From Oscillospiraceae bacterium (GTDB taxonomy: Bacteria; Bacillota; Clostridia; UMGS1810): a stretch of DNA of 58,900 nucleotides. Positions 27,101 to 35,511 of the stretch are shown here, piece after piece. The stretch's first letter is position 1; every line of letters begins with the position of its first letter. A program made the position numbers and the translations under genes. The stretch spans positions 1 to 58,900 of the forward strand of contig SVJL01000004.1 of assembly GCA_015068985.1 (NCBI GenBank), in the 5' to 3' direction. The notes under the pieces are model-generated. The model made no database searches. It was given only the letters and a program-made list of their open reading frames with translations, and had not been told where the DNA came from.

Positions 27101-30100
27101 ACGCTACAATGGAGTTTTGAGCAACACTGCCATAGAGGTTAACGGAGGCAGACCAAACATTATGCTCGAAAATACCTTGTCTGTAACGCCGAGCCATTCA
27201 CCATATTATTCAAGCACGGTTGCATTGCTAAATGACGGTGATACAGAGAGTGCTGCAGTGTATAAAACACAGCAAGGCACAGCCGACGAAAAATTCACGG
27301 TGACAGTTGCTTTTGACGGCACCTACAAATTTGGCAAGCTCAGAGTTTTTGAGCGTTTTATCAAATATGTGTGCAGCGAATCGGTTAAAATTGAAGTTGG
27401 TCAAACAACCAATGGTGAAACCTCATGGACAAGTGCAATTACATCTCAATCGCTGAAAGCAGGTGCAACTGCAGGTCAGCTTGTTGCCACCGATTTTGCA
27501 CTTTCCGACATTGTTGGTGACAGCCTTCGCATAACCTTTAACCCCCGTACCGACGGAAACTATCCGGGCGAAAACAACTATCAGATTGGCGAAATTGAAG
27601 TTTATGCCGAAAAGATTGTGGATATCGGAGATAAAGTTAATGCATTTTTGAACAAACCCATAGCCGAGGTTGAAACCTCCCACACACCAATCAGCGGTCT
27701 TCCTCTTTCCCATGCGGTAGACGGCAATAGCGACACTCGTATGGCAATGAAAGATCAGGCAGGACCTCTTACCGTTGAAATTGACCTTGAGGGCACATAC
27801 ATTCTTGACACTTTAAAAATCGAGGAATATTTCCAGTCTGCCACACGAAGCGACGAAACCACAATTCAGATTTCCAACGATGGCGGTACAAGCTGGCAAA
27901 CCGTTGTGAACAAACAATCCCTCACAAACACCGCCGACACATCCAAAACAGCATATGCAGCAACAGAATTTTCAATGGGAGATGTTTCGGCACAAAAAGT
28001 TCGTATCACTTTTAATAACACAAGCGGCAATAACACCGCCACCATTTGGGAAATTTCCTGCTCTGCCACACCTGTTGTTGACGAGAGCAAAACAACATCA
28101 AAGCTCAATATGCAAAAAGCACTCGAAAATGCTTCATTAGTAATTAGCGATGCAAACGCAAATGCAAACAGAAAAGCAAGACTTGCATCACTTTGTGAAT
28201 CTTTGGAACCACTGTTTTGCACCAAGGATATGACCACAAAAGAAATGTATGACGCAGCAAGCTTTGTTCAGTCAATCAATGCAGTTTTGCTTGCTGATGA
28301 CTCTGCGTTCTCAGACTCCTGGGGCTCGGGCTTTGAATTTGGCATCTATGACGATGTTATCTCAGCCAACACGCAAAGCGGCGAGGCTTCAATTGAAAAC
28401 AATCCCGATTCTTCTGTTGGCGGAAAGGCGTTTAAGGCAGAAATTGCTGCCGGCGGAACTCTCAATGCGGACACAACAGGAATGACAGCCTCGAATGAGG
28501 GCAAGTGGATTTTTGAAACCGATGTATATGTTCCGTCTGATTTTCCTGAAAGTGCGCGCATTTGCTTTACGCCATATTTTGAACAAGGAGAAACAAGCTG
28601 GGCAACCTATATTGGTGGTTCAGATCCATCAATAACAGCCCCTGTTCTTACAGCTTTCCCCCGTGACAAATGGCTTACAGTAAGATACACATTTGATTAT
28701 GAAACCACAGCCAACAGATGTCACATCAACGTTGGCATAATCGAAGACGGAAAACTCACAACCATCTCTCAGATGCAAAAGACAACTGCCACCGCAGGAC
28801 TCGCTAAGATGCGAATCTCTGCCGCCGGCGTTCCCGAGGGAACTGTTTTCTGGCTTGACAATATGAAATACTATCAAGAAAACAAAGCGGAATCTGCACT
28901 CGATGATATTATCCACTATAATGCAGATTTCAGAGCTTATGGTGTACAATACAATGTGACCGCAGGTGCATTTGCGGCTTTGGAACATACCTATGACGGA
29001 ACAGCAGGAAAGGGAAGTGTAAAAACTGTTGCCGACCCTGCCGACTCAAACAAAAAGGCTCTTGAAGTGAGTAACTTGGGTGAAACAGGCACAAATTATA
29101 GCAGTAAGCTGTATACACGCACCGGCTTTGACAACAAAAAGTCGGGAGTGCAGATTGCCGAAGCCGAGCTCTATATCCCATCAGCATCTTTTGACGCTAC
29201 AACGGCAAATCGCTTGCTCATAGCCACCCGAACCTCAAGCTCATATGCAGGAGTTCAGCTCTATCTTGACACTACCCAAAGCACCAATAACGAATCAAGC
29301 GGCATCAGTATGCAAACCAAAACCTTCCCCAGAGATGAATGGTTTAAGATTCGTTTTGTCACGGACTATAACCTGAACACTGCCGAGATTCAGCTTGTTG
29401 AAGACGGTGCTGTAAAAACAATAGGGTCAGGTGCCCTGCCGTCAGCACTTCAGACAAACGGCCTGTGGAGTCTTATGTTCTTTGGAATGGGCGGAGCAAA
29501 GACCTATTACATCGGTGACATATGTTACTATCAGCAGGGCCTTGTAGCCAGCGGAACAGGAATATATGAAGATTTCTCTGCCGCATCTATAGCAAACGGC
29601 AATTACACAGGCAAAAATGTGAGTGTCACAATATCCAACATAGGTTATCACAAAAACTCACCCGACCTCGGCAATCCGGCTCCTTCAGGTTGGTTTGTTG
29701 TCAGTGGTTCGGGAAGATACAACAAGGCAAATGCTTCACAGGTTAAAATCACAACCACCGATGTCAGTCCGAGAAACGGAATCGTGGTCGGCTCAATAGA
29801 TTTGTATATGGATGGCACAAGAAACGCAGATGAACTGATTTCTATATACGCAGAGTCATATGATAATTCAAGCAAAACAAAAGTACAGTTTGGTGATGCT
29901 ATTCGCATAAAGAGTCAAAAAATATGGTATGGCTCAAAAGATATGCCTGCCAATGCTGCCGTTCACGAAAACAAGGCGTGGATGACTCTTAGAATAACAT
30001 ACAATCATAATATCAACTACTATTCATATGAGATGATAAAATCTGACGGCAGTGTTGTGGTTCTCGGAAGCGGCTTTGCAACCAAAGAGCAAATTGCATC

Positions 30101-30479
30101 TCTCGGAAACTACGGAATATGCGGTATCACTGCATTATATGAACGTGATGCAAATGCGGGAGACACAAGCAATGCTTTGAGATATGACAATGTCAAATTT
30201 GGCAATGTTGTAATTAAAGGGTTGTCCTACAATGCTTCAAGCGGCACAGCAAGTCTTAAATATTCATCTAATGTCGACACAACCATCAACGCAAAGCTCA
30301 TTTGTGCTCAGTATGGTGCCGACGGTTCACTCCTTGCGGTTGATACGGCAGAACCCGTATTTTATACAAATTCGACTCAGGCAGATGTAAGCTTCACAAA
30401 AGCCGATAATGCATCTAAAACAAAACTTATGCTTTGGACAGCCGGAGACGAAGTGATTCCGCTTACGTCTGCAGAATGA
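24171..30479 (+). CDS. secreted multidomain GH95 alpha-L-fucosidase-like protein
   Basis: A 2102-residue protein. Residues 1-29 are a signal peptide. Residues about 40-820 are a GH95 module: LANGNLGAVVFG and ERIQLSEKSLHTT at the start, WHNINIQMSYW (Asn400, Asn402), SGSPEN (Glu538) and LELDANAGSTAGYAEM (Asp702), which fit by motif the catalytic Asn-Asn-Glu-Asp set known from Bifidobacterium bifidum AfcA. Then come one or two fibronectin III-like domains (about 825-1005), two discoidin-like F5/8C carbohydrate-binding domains (about 1010-1155 and 1160-1300), a helical stretch (1305-1370), and three lectin-like beta modules (about 1380-1560, 1570-1780, 1785-2015). No LPXTG, SLH or dockerin is visible. 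Likely substrate: fucosylated host or plant glycans. Confidence 0.88.
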   Translation: MKKKCLSLITAIVFILVTVMTPFGSVLASQTGGDSAVQENNFDPNKEYKIWFDEPAPDDDKGSTLNNDTYNNDSSIVGWDHYALRLANGNLGAVVFGLTEYERIQLSEKSLHTTLGLNNFSETYLDFGHPWAEVSNYYRDLNLNTAVSTVRYTHDNVDYTREFLVSYPDNVMAIKLTASQSGKLSFTLRPTIPHITDEAGLHKAGKVVADTEKITLSGTMNDYGIQYEGQYKIVPTGGHITYANDKNGENGTMTVTGADSAVIYITWGTNYKTGEAQVFSESGANKLAGFEHPHEKLTSVMSAAVAKGYDEIKKDHIADHSALFSSNKLDLGGEVPSVPTDELIANYKAGTPSKYLEEMYYQMGRYLLIASSREGTLPFHLGGAWCRVKVPGCLCGYWHNINIQMSYWHAFNTNLEETFPSFVDLFNSYISTVEADTSKRIQASAPRNYDANGNNGWNTGTGFSPYYAYAGKHPAIDGNATGALLAELIWDYWLYTQDEEILRDWVYPAVYGNANFATRIVEKQADGTYLTEVSGSPENHIDFTPKGTAFDQSLLYDSMAHTLQGAEILGIDTSNDAVIKRINERIDHLDPIIIGDSGQIKEFREESTYGEFGEKAHRHVSQLLGSYPGTLINSSTPHWLDAVAKTLELRGDITKNWAMANRMALWARQKDGNHAYTLIQHLLKRTTVPNLLSNYDPGLELDANAGSTAGYAEMLLQSHEGYVEVLPALPDAWAKGSFEGLVARGAFEVDASWSDMKADQIKVLSRKGKELKLRYPGVASAKVADASGNAVTFTKIDDDTISFATTQGAEYTISSIPAVNKVNPASDFSANVVDGKVKLTWSSSSNASSYNVYKAEGNVPDYTFVANTKDLSYGFNEIEDYTERVTYAVTAVDANGKESKRAWDQINKIDPVQSASGVWADNTTLEIYLETSDAVEVESYLIYEKASDGTLSLIKETPYSVMVLENASKEKTYAVKARYNGVLSNTAIEVNGGRPNIMLENTLSVTPSHSPYYSSTVALLNDGDTESAAVYKTQQGTADEKFTVTVAFDGTYKFGKLRVFERFIKYVCSESVKIEVGQTTNGETSWTSAITSQSLKAGATAGQLVATDFALSDIVGDSLRITFNPRTDGNYPGENNYQIGEIEVYAEKIVDIGDKVNAFLNKPIAEVETSHTPISGLPLSHAVDGNSDTRMAMKDQAGPLTVEIDLEGTYILDTLKIEEYFQSATRSDETTIQISNDGGTSWQTVVNKQSLTNTADTSKTAYAATEFSMGDVSAQKVRITFNNTSGNNTATIWEISCSATPVVDESKTTSKLNMQKALENASLVISDANANANRKARLASLCESLEPLFCTKDMTTKEMYDAASFVQSINAVLLADDSAFSDSWGSGFEFGIYDDVISANTQSGEASIENNPDSSVGGKAFKAEIAAGGTLNADTTGMTASNEGKWIFETDVYVPSDFPESARICFTPYFEQGETSWATYIGGSDPSITAPVLTAFPRDKWLTVRYTFDYETTANRCHINVGIIEDGKLTTISQMQKTTATAGLAKMRISAAGVPEGTVFWLDNMKYYQENKAESALDDIIHYNADFRAYGVQYNVTAGAFAALEHTYDGTAGKGSVKTVADPADSNKKALEVSNLGETGTNYSSKLYTRTGFDNKKSGVQIAEAELYIPSASFDATTANRLLIATRTSSSYAGVQLYLDTTQSTNNESSGISMQTKTFPRDEWFKIRFVTDYNLNTAEIQLVEDGAVKTIGSGALPSALQTNGLWSLMFFGMGGAKTYYIGDICYYQQGLVASGTGIYEDFSAASIANGNYTGKNVSVTISNIGYHKNSPDLGNPAPSGWFVVSGSGRYNKANASQVKITTTDVSPRNGIVVGSIDLYMDGTRNADELISIYAESYDNSSKTKVQFGDAIRIKSQKIWYGSKDMPANAAVHENKAWMTLRITYNHNINYYSYEMIKSDGSVVVLGSGFATKEQIASLGNYGICGITALYERDANAGDTSNALRYDNVKFGNVVIKGLSYNASSGTASLKYSSNVDTTINAKLICAQYGADGSLLAVDTAEPVFYTNSTQADVSFTKADNASKTKLMLWTAGDEVIPLTSAE

Positions 30480-30508
30480 ACCAAACTCAATTAAATAGCG
30501 AGATTTCT

Positions 30509-30545
30509 AAGCAAAGCTGCCGCTTTTAATGCGGCAGCTTTGCTT
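30509..30545 (+). terminator. terminator of the fucosidase-like gene
   Basis: A perfect stem AAGCAAAGCTGCCGC / GCGGCAGCTTTGCTT with a 7-base loop follows the stop codon. Confidence 0.8.
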
Positions 30546-31140
30546 ATTTGTAAGTATCACCTTTCATAAATTCTTTCGGTGTTGTGCCCATATGCTTTTT
30601 GAACAAACGGTAGCCGTCGGAGATTCGAACTGAGCACGCTCTGCAAGTGTGAAAAACCATGTCTTTTTGGATTGTCAAGCTTGTAGGGCGTCAGCCCAAC
30701 TTCGCTTTCCGCACCAAAAATCCACTGTTTTACGCACTTGGATAGTTCAAAGAAGTTTTTGCACTAAATTCATAGCAAGACAAGGAAAAAGTGCAGATAA
30801 TACTGACGTATTATCGAGCATTTTGACACAGTATTGCGTGGAATTTACTGCAAAAACCGTACTTAGTTCGACTCCCCGACGGCTAACCATAGGGATAATT
30901 GCAAATTCCCACCATTTTGCAAGCATCCTTAAATTCTGTGCCGCACCGTTTCATAAGCTGGGCGACCTTTTTCATTTTTTCGCAGCTTATGTATTGATTG
31001 ATGGTTGTGCCGTTTTCTTTTTTGAATACAAAGTTAATGTAATTGGGAGTTTTATTCAAATGGATTGCAAGCTCTGCCAATGTTATGGCAGAAGAATCTA
31101 TGTGGTCAGATATGTAATTTTTTATTTTATACGACAGCAT
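30544..31140 (-). pseudogene. araC-type regulator remnant, interrupted by element B
   Basis: Read on the minus strand, 31140-30886 encodes SYKIKNYISDHIDSS...KKTPNYIN-like text and 30610-30544 encodes YRLFKKHMGTTPKEFMKG-like text, both matching the C-terminal half of the AraC protein at 22147-22992. Between them lies an insertion (30613-30883) that introduces a stop directly after the YPYG tail. The sensing domain is absent; the upstream side is replaced by other repeats from 31230 on. The gene is dead. Confidence 0.85.
30613..30883. mobile_element. palindromic element, family B, copy 2, inserted in araC remnant with TA duplication
   Basis: The ends GCCGTCGGAGATTCGAACT / AGTTCGACTCCCCGACGGC are inverted repeats flanked by TA on both sides. 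Removing the element and one TA restores AAACGGTAACCATAGGG, which is exactly the sequence of the intact paralogue at about 22190-22206. The 271-bp inside has no transposase ORF. This is direct evidence for TA-specific transposition, as in Tc1/mariner and IS630 elements. Confidence 0.88.
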
Positions 31141-31229
31141 GTCGCATTTTATGCACCGGCTCTGTTTATTTGACAAACGTTTGCTTTGGGTGTACAATCT
31201 AAGTTGGATGACGTTAAGGAAGATAACAC

Positions 31230-31452
31230 GCCATCCATATGCTTTTCTTTGCACTTGGTGCTTATCTTGCCTACGGCATTTTAAAAATCTGCATTTTTTA
31301 CCGACCGAAAATTAAACTTGGCTCTTAGCCATCGAGCAAAATTTTCTAAATCAATGCAGTTGAAGCTGAATTTGATTCTGCATTGATTTTCGGTAAAAAA
31401 TTTGATTTTTAAAACCGATAAGCAATACCGCTCCGAAAAGCATATGGATGGC
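31230..31452. mobile_element. palindromic element, family C, copy 2
   Basis: The 18-bp ends GCCATCCATATGCTTTTC / GAAAAGCATATGGATGGC are perfect inverted repeats. The interior (CATTTTAAAAATCTGCA..., TAAATCAATGCAG...) matches family C copies at 16070-16289 (reversed) and 57601-57824. No ORF. Confidence 0.8.
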
Positions 31453-31490
31453 TGTTTAGAGCTCTAAACTAATCTTGTGCAAAGCCCGAA

Positions 31491-31695
31491 GTTCTATTGG
31501 CTTCACGTCGCAACCTATGAGTACGGTTTATAAATTGTATTTTTCAATATGCACCTTGCAATATCAATTACTTATGCTGATTGCAAGGTGCAAGCCGAGC
31601 TTCATCTGAGTGATGAGTGCGAGGCGGTATTGAAAGAAAAATGCAATTTATAAACAAGAAGTACTCATCCAGTTGCAAAGAGAAGCTAATAGAAC
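31491..31695. repeat. palindromic repeat, family D
   Basis: Left arm from GTTCTATTGGCTTC and right arm up to GAAGCTAATAGAAC pair over about 35 bp, with inner arms TTTATAAATTG / CAATTTATAAA and a third dyad CACCTTGCAAT / ATTGCAAGGTG. The right arm alone recurs at about 47071-47107, and flanking text (AACATAAGTTGGGTGAGCAT) recurs at about 46748-46767 in inverted form. Confidence 0.7.
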
Positions 31696-31771
31696 GAGTG
31701 GCTCGCAAATACAGCGTTCTTCTTTATGCTCACCCAACTTATGTTATATACAATACAAAGGACGTGTACAT

Positions 31772-32572
31772 ATGCTGATTGACTTTCACACCCATTGCTT
31801 CCCCGATAAGATTGCCGACCGTGCAATCGAAAAGCTCTCTTTTGCATCGGGGAATCTTGAACCGCACCACAACGGCTCCCTTTCAGGTCTCCGGCAAGCC
31901 ATGAAAGATGGCAATGTTGACATTTCGGTCGTGCTAAATATTGCCACCAATCCCCATCAGCAAAAAAGCGTTAACGACTTTGCTGCTCAGATAAATGACG
32001 GCAAGACCATATTTTCGTTTGGCTCGGTTCACCCCGATGCTCCCGATGCTCTTTGTGAGCTTGAAAGGATAAAGGAGCTGGGGCTTAAAGGAGTTAAGTT
32101 TCATCCGGAATATCAGGGCTTTGAGGTTGATGACGAAAAGATGAAACCCGTCTACAAAAAGGTGTCGCAGCTTGGACTTATTGCAGTTTTCCACGCAGGT
32201 CAGGACTATGGCTTTGCACCGCCCTACAGGGCAATGCCAAAGGCTATGGCAAGAGCGGCAAGCCGGTTTGATTCTCCCGTTGTGGCAGCTCATTGGGGCG
32301 GAGTTGGTGCAGGGGAAGAGGTTTTAAAATATCTTTGCGGAGAAAATTTGTATTTTGATGTTTCCTTTGGCTACGGACTGATGCCAAAGGTGTTTGCCGA
32401 AGCAATTCTTGAAAAACACGGTGCTCAAAAGCTTCTCTTTGGCACCGACTCACCATGGCACAGTGCACATCAGGAAATGAGGCTTTTGTCGTCACTGAAC
32501 CTTTCGGAAAACGAAAAAAAAGCCATAGAATATGGCAATGCGTGTGCTCTTTTGGGCATAGATGCCCGATGA
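31772..32572 (+). CDS. TatD/amidohydrolase_2-type metal-dependent hydrolase
   Basis: The gene starts at ATG 31772 behind AAAGGAC; the longer reading frame upstream runs through repeat DNA and is not coding. The 266-residue product begins LIDFHTHCFPDKIADRAI, giving the HxH metal motif at the end of strand 1, has GLKGVKFHPEYQGF, VVAAHWGG and LLFGTDSPWH segments with the later histidines and the catalytic aspartate. This is the pattern of the amidohydrolase 2 superfamily (hydrolases and decarboxylases). The substrate is unknown. It stands alone. Confidence 0.85.
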   Translation: MLIDFHTHCFPDKIADRAIEKLSFASGNLEPHHNGSLSGLRQAMKDGNVDISVVLNIATNPHQQKSVNDFAAQINDGKTIFSFGSVHPDAPDALCELERIKELGLKGVKFHPEYQGFEVDDEKMKPVYKKVSQLGLIAVFHAGQDYGFAPPYRAMPKAMARAASRFDSPVVAAHWGGVGAGEEVLKYLCGENLYFDVSFGYGLMPKVFAEAILEKHGAQKLLFGTDSPWHSAHQEMRLLSSLNLSENEKKAIEYGNACALLGIDAR

Positions 32573-32683
32573 ATTATTCACTAATTTTTGCATAAAATCT
32601 TGAAAACACACCCTAAAGGTGCTGTTTATGTGCATAAATATGAGAGATTTATAACAAAAATACACAAATAATGAATAACTTGG

Positions 32684-32712
32684 TTGACAGTTGATGCTTT
32701 GTGTGGTAAACT
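32684..32712 (+). promoter_or_regulatory. promoter of the amino acid ABC transporter
   Basis: TTGACA (32684-32689), 17-bp spacer, TAAACT (32707-32712), about 45 bp before the first start codon. Confidence 0.6.
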
Positions 32713-32756
32713 CTTATCTATCATAATATAATCTTTATTTTTAGGAGGATTTTAAA

Positions 32757-33512
32757 ATGAAAAAAATGATTAAAATTGCAGCTCTTTTAGTTGCACTTGT
32801 TATGTGCGTATGTATGTTTGCAGCTTGCGGCTCCGATGAAGCAGCCAACAAGCTCACAATGGCAACAAACGCAGAATTCCCCCCGTTTGAATATCTTGAA
32901 AACGGCGAAGTTGTTGGCGCAGACGTAGAAATCGCTCAGGCTATTGCTGAAAAACTCGGCAAAGAGCTCGAAATCACCAACATCGACTTTGACGCAGCTC
33001 TCACAGGTGCTGCAACAGGCAAATACGATATGGCAGTTGCAGGTATCACTGCAAATGAAGAGAGAAGAAAGAACATGAACTTCACCGACAACTACTACAT
33101 GGCTTCTCAGGCAATCATCGTTACTGCCGACTCCGAAATCGCTGCTGCAGCCGATCTCGAAGGCAAAACAGTTTCCTGTCAGGAAGGCACAACAGGCGAA
33201 CAGTTCCTCTTAGACGGCGGCTACGCTATCCAGTCTTACAAAACAGGTGCTGAAGCAATCTCTGCTCTCACAGCAGGTAAAGTTGACGCAGTAGTTATTG
33301 ACGATGCTGTTGCAAGAGCTCTTTCCGAAAAACAGGAAGGCGCAACAGTTGTTTTGGAAGAAGCTCTCACAGAAGAAGCTTATGCTATTGCTATAAAACT
33401 TGGCAATGACGAATTAACCGAACAGATCAACGGTGCTTTAGCTGAACTCAAAGCAGAAGGCAAACTTGCAGAAATTTTCAACAAGTACGAACTTCCTTAC
33501 AATGCTGAGTAA
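32757..33512 (+). CDS. polar amino acid ABC transporter, substrate-binding lipoprotein
   Basis: A 251-residue family 3 solute-binding protein. Residues 1-23 are a lipoprotein signal ending in the lipobox MFAAC. The mature part has TMATNAEFPPFEYLENGEV and VGADVEIAQAIAEKLGKEL, the two segments that begin all glutamine/lysine/arginine/cystine-binding proteins of this class, and the GEQFLLDGGY hinge region. It captures a polar amino acid outside the membrane for the permease and ATPase that follow. Which amino acid is not visible. Confidence 0.93.
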   Translation: MKKMIKIAALLVALVMCVCMFAACGSDEAANKLTMATNAEFPPFEYLENGEVVGADVEIAQAIAEKLGKELEITNIDFDAALTGAATGKYDMAVAGITANEERRKNMNFTDNYYMASQAIIVTADSEIAAAADLEGKTVSCQEGTTGEQFLLDGGYAIQSYKTGAEAISALTAGKVDAVVIDDAVARALSEKQEGATVVLEEALTEEAYAIAIKLGNDELTEQINGALAELKAEGKLAEIFNKYELPYNAE

Positions 33513-33523
33513 GTAAAAATGTT

Positions 33524-33556
33524 TTTAAGCGGCACTTTGGTGCCGCTTAATTTTTG
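33524..33556 (+). terminator. intercistronic hairpin after the binding-protein gene
   Basis: TTAAGCGGCACTTTGGTGCCGCTTAATTTTT forms a stem with a T-rich tail in the 67-bp gap. Such partial terminators let the binding protein be made in excess over the membrane parts. Confidence 0.75.
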
Positions 33557-33579
33557 TAAAAATCAGAAAGGGGATTTGT

Positions 33580-34275
33580 ATGGCTTGGTTTGAAAAATGG
33601 CTCGACACTCTGTATAACACATTCATCGTGTCGGACCGTTATATGACTTTGATTGACGGTTTCAGCAAAACACTCCAGATAACCTTCGGTGCATTAATTA
33701 TTGGTGTTATTCTCGGAACAATTGTGGCAATCATAAAGGTGTTTTGCGAGGGAAACTCCAAACTCAAAATTTTTGACATCCTTTGCAACATTTATCTCAC
33801 AGTTATCAGAGGCACTCCGGTTGTTGTGCAGCTGCTCATAATGTTCTTTATTGTGTTTGTAACAGCAGACGACGGAACATGGGTTGCAACTCTCACTTTC
33901 GGCATTAACTCCGGTGCCTATGTTGCCGAAACAATCCGCTCGGGTATTCTGGCAATCGACAAAGGTCAGACAGAGGCAGGCCGTTCACTTGGTTTTTCTG
34001 CAACAAAAACCATGTGGCTCATCATTCTGCCTCAGGCAATCAAAAACATTTTGCCTGCAATTGGCAACGAAATGATTGCACTTTTAAAAGAAACATCTGT
34101 TGCAGGCTATGTTGCCGTTGTTGACCTGACAAAAGCAGGCAACCAGATTAAAAACACAACCTACGACCAGATTAACCCCATTTTGCTGGTTGCGGTTGTA
34201 TACCTTGCAATGGTACTTATTTTAACAAAGCTTTTGAATATTCTTGAAAGGAGACTTAGAAAGAGTGAGCGATAA
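33580..34275 (+). CDS. polar amino acid ABC transporter, permease
   Basis: A 231-residue inner membrane protein with about five helices of the His/Glu/Gln/Arg/opine permease class. The conserved EAA-type loop is seen around [43 protein letters not shown] (about residues 128-170), the docking site for the ATPase. [11 protein letters not shown] is typical of the family. It is read with the ATPase gene, which begins inside its last codons. Confidence 0.93.
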   Translation: MAWFEKWLDTLYNTFIVSDRYMTLIDGFSKTLQITFGALIIGVILGTIVAIIKVFCEGNSKLKIFDILCNIYLTVIRGTPVVVQLLIMFFIVFVTADDGTWVATLTFGINSGAYVAETIRSGILAIDKGQTEAGRSLGFSATKTMWLIILPQAIKNILPAIGNEMIALLKETSVAGYVAVVDLTKAGNQIKNTTYDQINPILLVAVVYLAMVLILTKLLNILERRLRKSER

Positions 34276-35008
34276 TTATCTGATAAAAACAGAAAACTTA
34301 TGCAAAACATATGCCGGTGGCAAAATTGTTGCTCTTGATAATGTGTCCACAAGCATAAAAAAAGGCGAGGTTGTTGTTATAATCGGGCCATCAGGAAGCG
34401 GAAAATCAACATTTTTGCGTTCCCTTAACCGCTTGGAAGACCCCACCTCCGGCAGCATCATCTTTGAGGGCATCGACATTTTGGGCAAAAAGACCGACAT
34501 AAATTTGGTTCGTCGCAAAATGGGAATGGTTTTTCAGCAGTTTAACCTTTTTCCACATATGACAGTGCTCAAAAATATGACTCTTGCTCCCATAAAGCTT
34601 TTGAAAATGAGCAAAGAAGACGCCGAGAAAAAAGCTATGGAACTTCTCGAAAGAGTTGGCCTTGCCGACCGTGCCAATGCTTATCCGTCACAGCTTTCGG
34701 GCGGACAGAAGCAGCGTGTGGCAATTGTGAGAGCACTTTGTATGAATCCCGACGTGATGCTCTTCGATGAGCCCACATCGGCTCTCGATCCCGAAATGGT
34801 AGGAGAGGTGCTCGACGTTATGAAAACCCTTGCCTCAGAGGGAATGACGATGGCAGTTGTGACTCACGAAATGGGCTTTGCCCGAGAGGTTGCCGACCGA
34901 GTTATCTTTATGGCAGACGGCAAAATTGAAGAAGAGGGCACTCCCGACGAGATTTTTACCAATCCAAAAGGTGCCAGAACACAGCAATTTTTACAAAGTA
35001 TTTTATAA
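34265..35008 (+). CDS. polar amino acid ABC transporter, ATP-binding protein
   Basis: I choose GTG 34265 as the start: AAGGAGA lies 10 bases before it and it overlaps the permease stop by 11 bp. The 247-residue ATPase has Walker [10 protein letters not shown]-loop [10 protein letters not shown], signature [11 protein letters not shown], Walker [13 protein letters not shown] and the switch histidine VVTHEMGF. It is of the GlnQ type and completes a binding protein-permease-ATPase set. Confidence 0.95.
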   Translation: MSDNYLIKTENLCKTYAGGKIVALDNVSTSIKKGEVVVIIGPSGSGKSTFLRSLNRLEDPTSGSIIFEGIDILGKKTDINLVRRKMGMVFQQFNLFPHMTVLKNMTLAPIKLLKMSKEDAEKKAMELLERVGLADRANAYPSQLSGGQKQRVAIVRALCMNPDVMLFDEPTSALDPEMVGEVLDVMKTLASEGMTMAVVTHEMGFAREVADRVIFMADGKIEEEGTPDEIFTNPKGARTQQFLQSIL

Positions 35009-35026
35009 AATTCATACATAAAAGCT

Positions 35027-35058
35027 ATACAGACGGTTTTTCGTTTGTATAGCTTTTT
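35027..35058 (+). terminator. terminator of the amino acid ABC operon
   Basis: AAAAGCTATACA / TGTATAGCTTTTTT hairpin with T-run, 20 bp after the ATPase stop. Confidence 0.85.
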
Positions 35059-35070
35059 TCGTGATTTTTA

Positions 35071-35196
35071 TTGACAAAATCAAATATTTAGATTATAATA
35101 AAAACAGATAAAGGGCAAGACCGCAAAGCGGTTAGCCAAGAAAAGCAATAAAAATAACTGCTACATCTTGACGGGAGGAGCAGTTATTTTTTTATG
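35071..35196 (+). ncRNA. candidate antitoxin RNA with its promoter
   Basis: TTGACA (35071-35076), 17-bp spacer and TATAAT (35094-35099) form a perfect plus-strand promoter. Transcription should begin near 35106 and end at the hairpin AAAAATAACTGCT / AGCAGTTATTTTT (35150-35191), giving an RNA of about 90 nt. This runs against the 3' end of the toxin mRNA on the other strand, as the RNA antitoxins of type I systems do. A GACCGCAAAGCGGT hairpin lies near its 5' end. Confidence 0.7.
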
Positions 35197-35252
35197 GTTA
35201 TTACAAGAAGTAACAGAACAATCATAAAACAAATTATGTATTCGATTCCCAT
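35184..35252 (-). CDS. putative type I toxin, 22-residue hydrophobic peptide
   Basis: A 22-residue ORF that starts at ATG 35252 behind GGGGGTGG. The peptide is a short N-terminus, one membrane helix (IICFMIVLLLLVITI) and a Lys-Lys end, the classic form of type I toxins such as the TxpA/Fst/holin-like group. The stop codon lies inside the bidirectional terminator stem at 35150-35191. A likely minus-strand promoter is TTGCTT (35380-35375), 17-bp spacer, TAAAAT (35357-35352), giving a leader of about 95 nt. The antisense RNA described above overlaps its 3' end. I infer membrane depolarisation as activity; this is not proven. Confidence 0.65.
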   Translation of the reverse strand: MGIEYIICFMIVLLLLVITIKK

Positions 35253-35455
35253 AAAACCACCCCCAATCCCTGCTTGATAACAGCAGAATAAAAAGGTGGC
35301 TAACCGCCCTCGAACTTGCCCGGTATCAGGTTGGATTTTTCCAACAATGGCATTTTAACATAGTTTATAAAAGAAAGCAAGAATTTTGTCGGAATATTAT
35401 GGAAATATCAGTTATGTTGCTTTACAAAATCTGAAAATCAACACTCTTTGAAACC

Positions 35456-35487
35456 AAAACCGGATTCCCAATGGAGTCCGGGTTTTT
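35456..35487 (+). terminator. orphan terminator-like hairpin
   Basis: AACCGGATTCC / GGAGTCCGGGTTTTTT forms a stem with a T-run on the plus strand. No plus-strand gene directly precedes it; read-through from the toxin region is the only candidate. Confidence 0.5.
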
Positions 35488-35511
35488 TATAACAACATTT
35501 TGTAAAAAACA

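Noticed and set aside
30649-31173. 174-codon plus-strand ORF
   Set aside because: It runs antisense across the inserted element and the araC remnant; it is a shadow.
31673-31771. N-terminal extension of the amidohydrolase gene
   Set aside because: The extension reads through repeat D and its flank; a proper ribosome binding site and the HxH start are at 31772.
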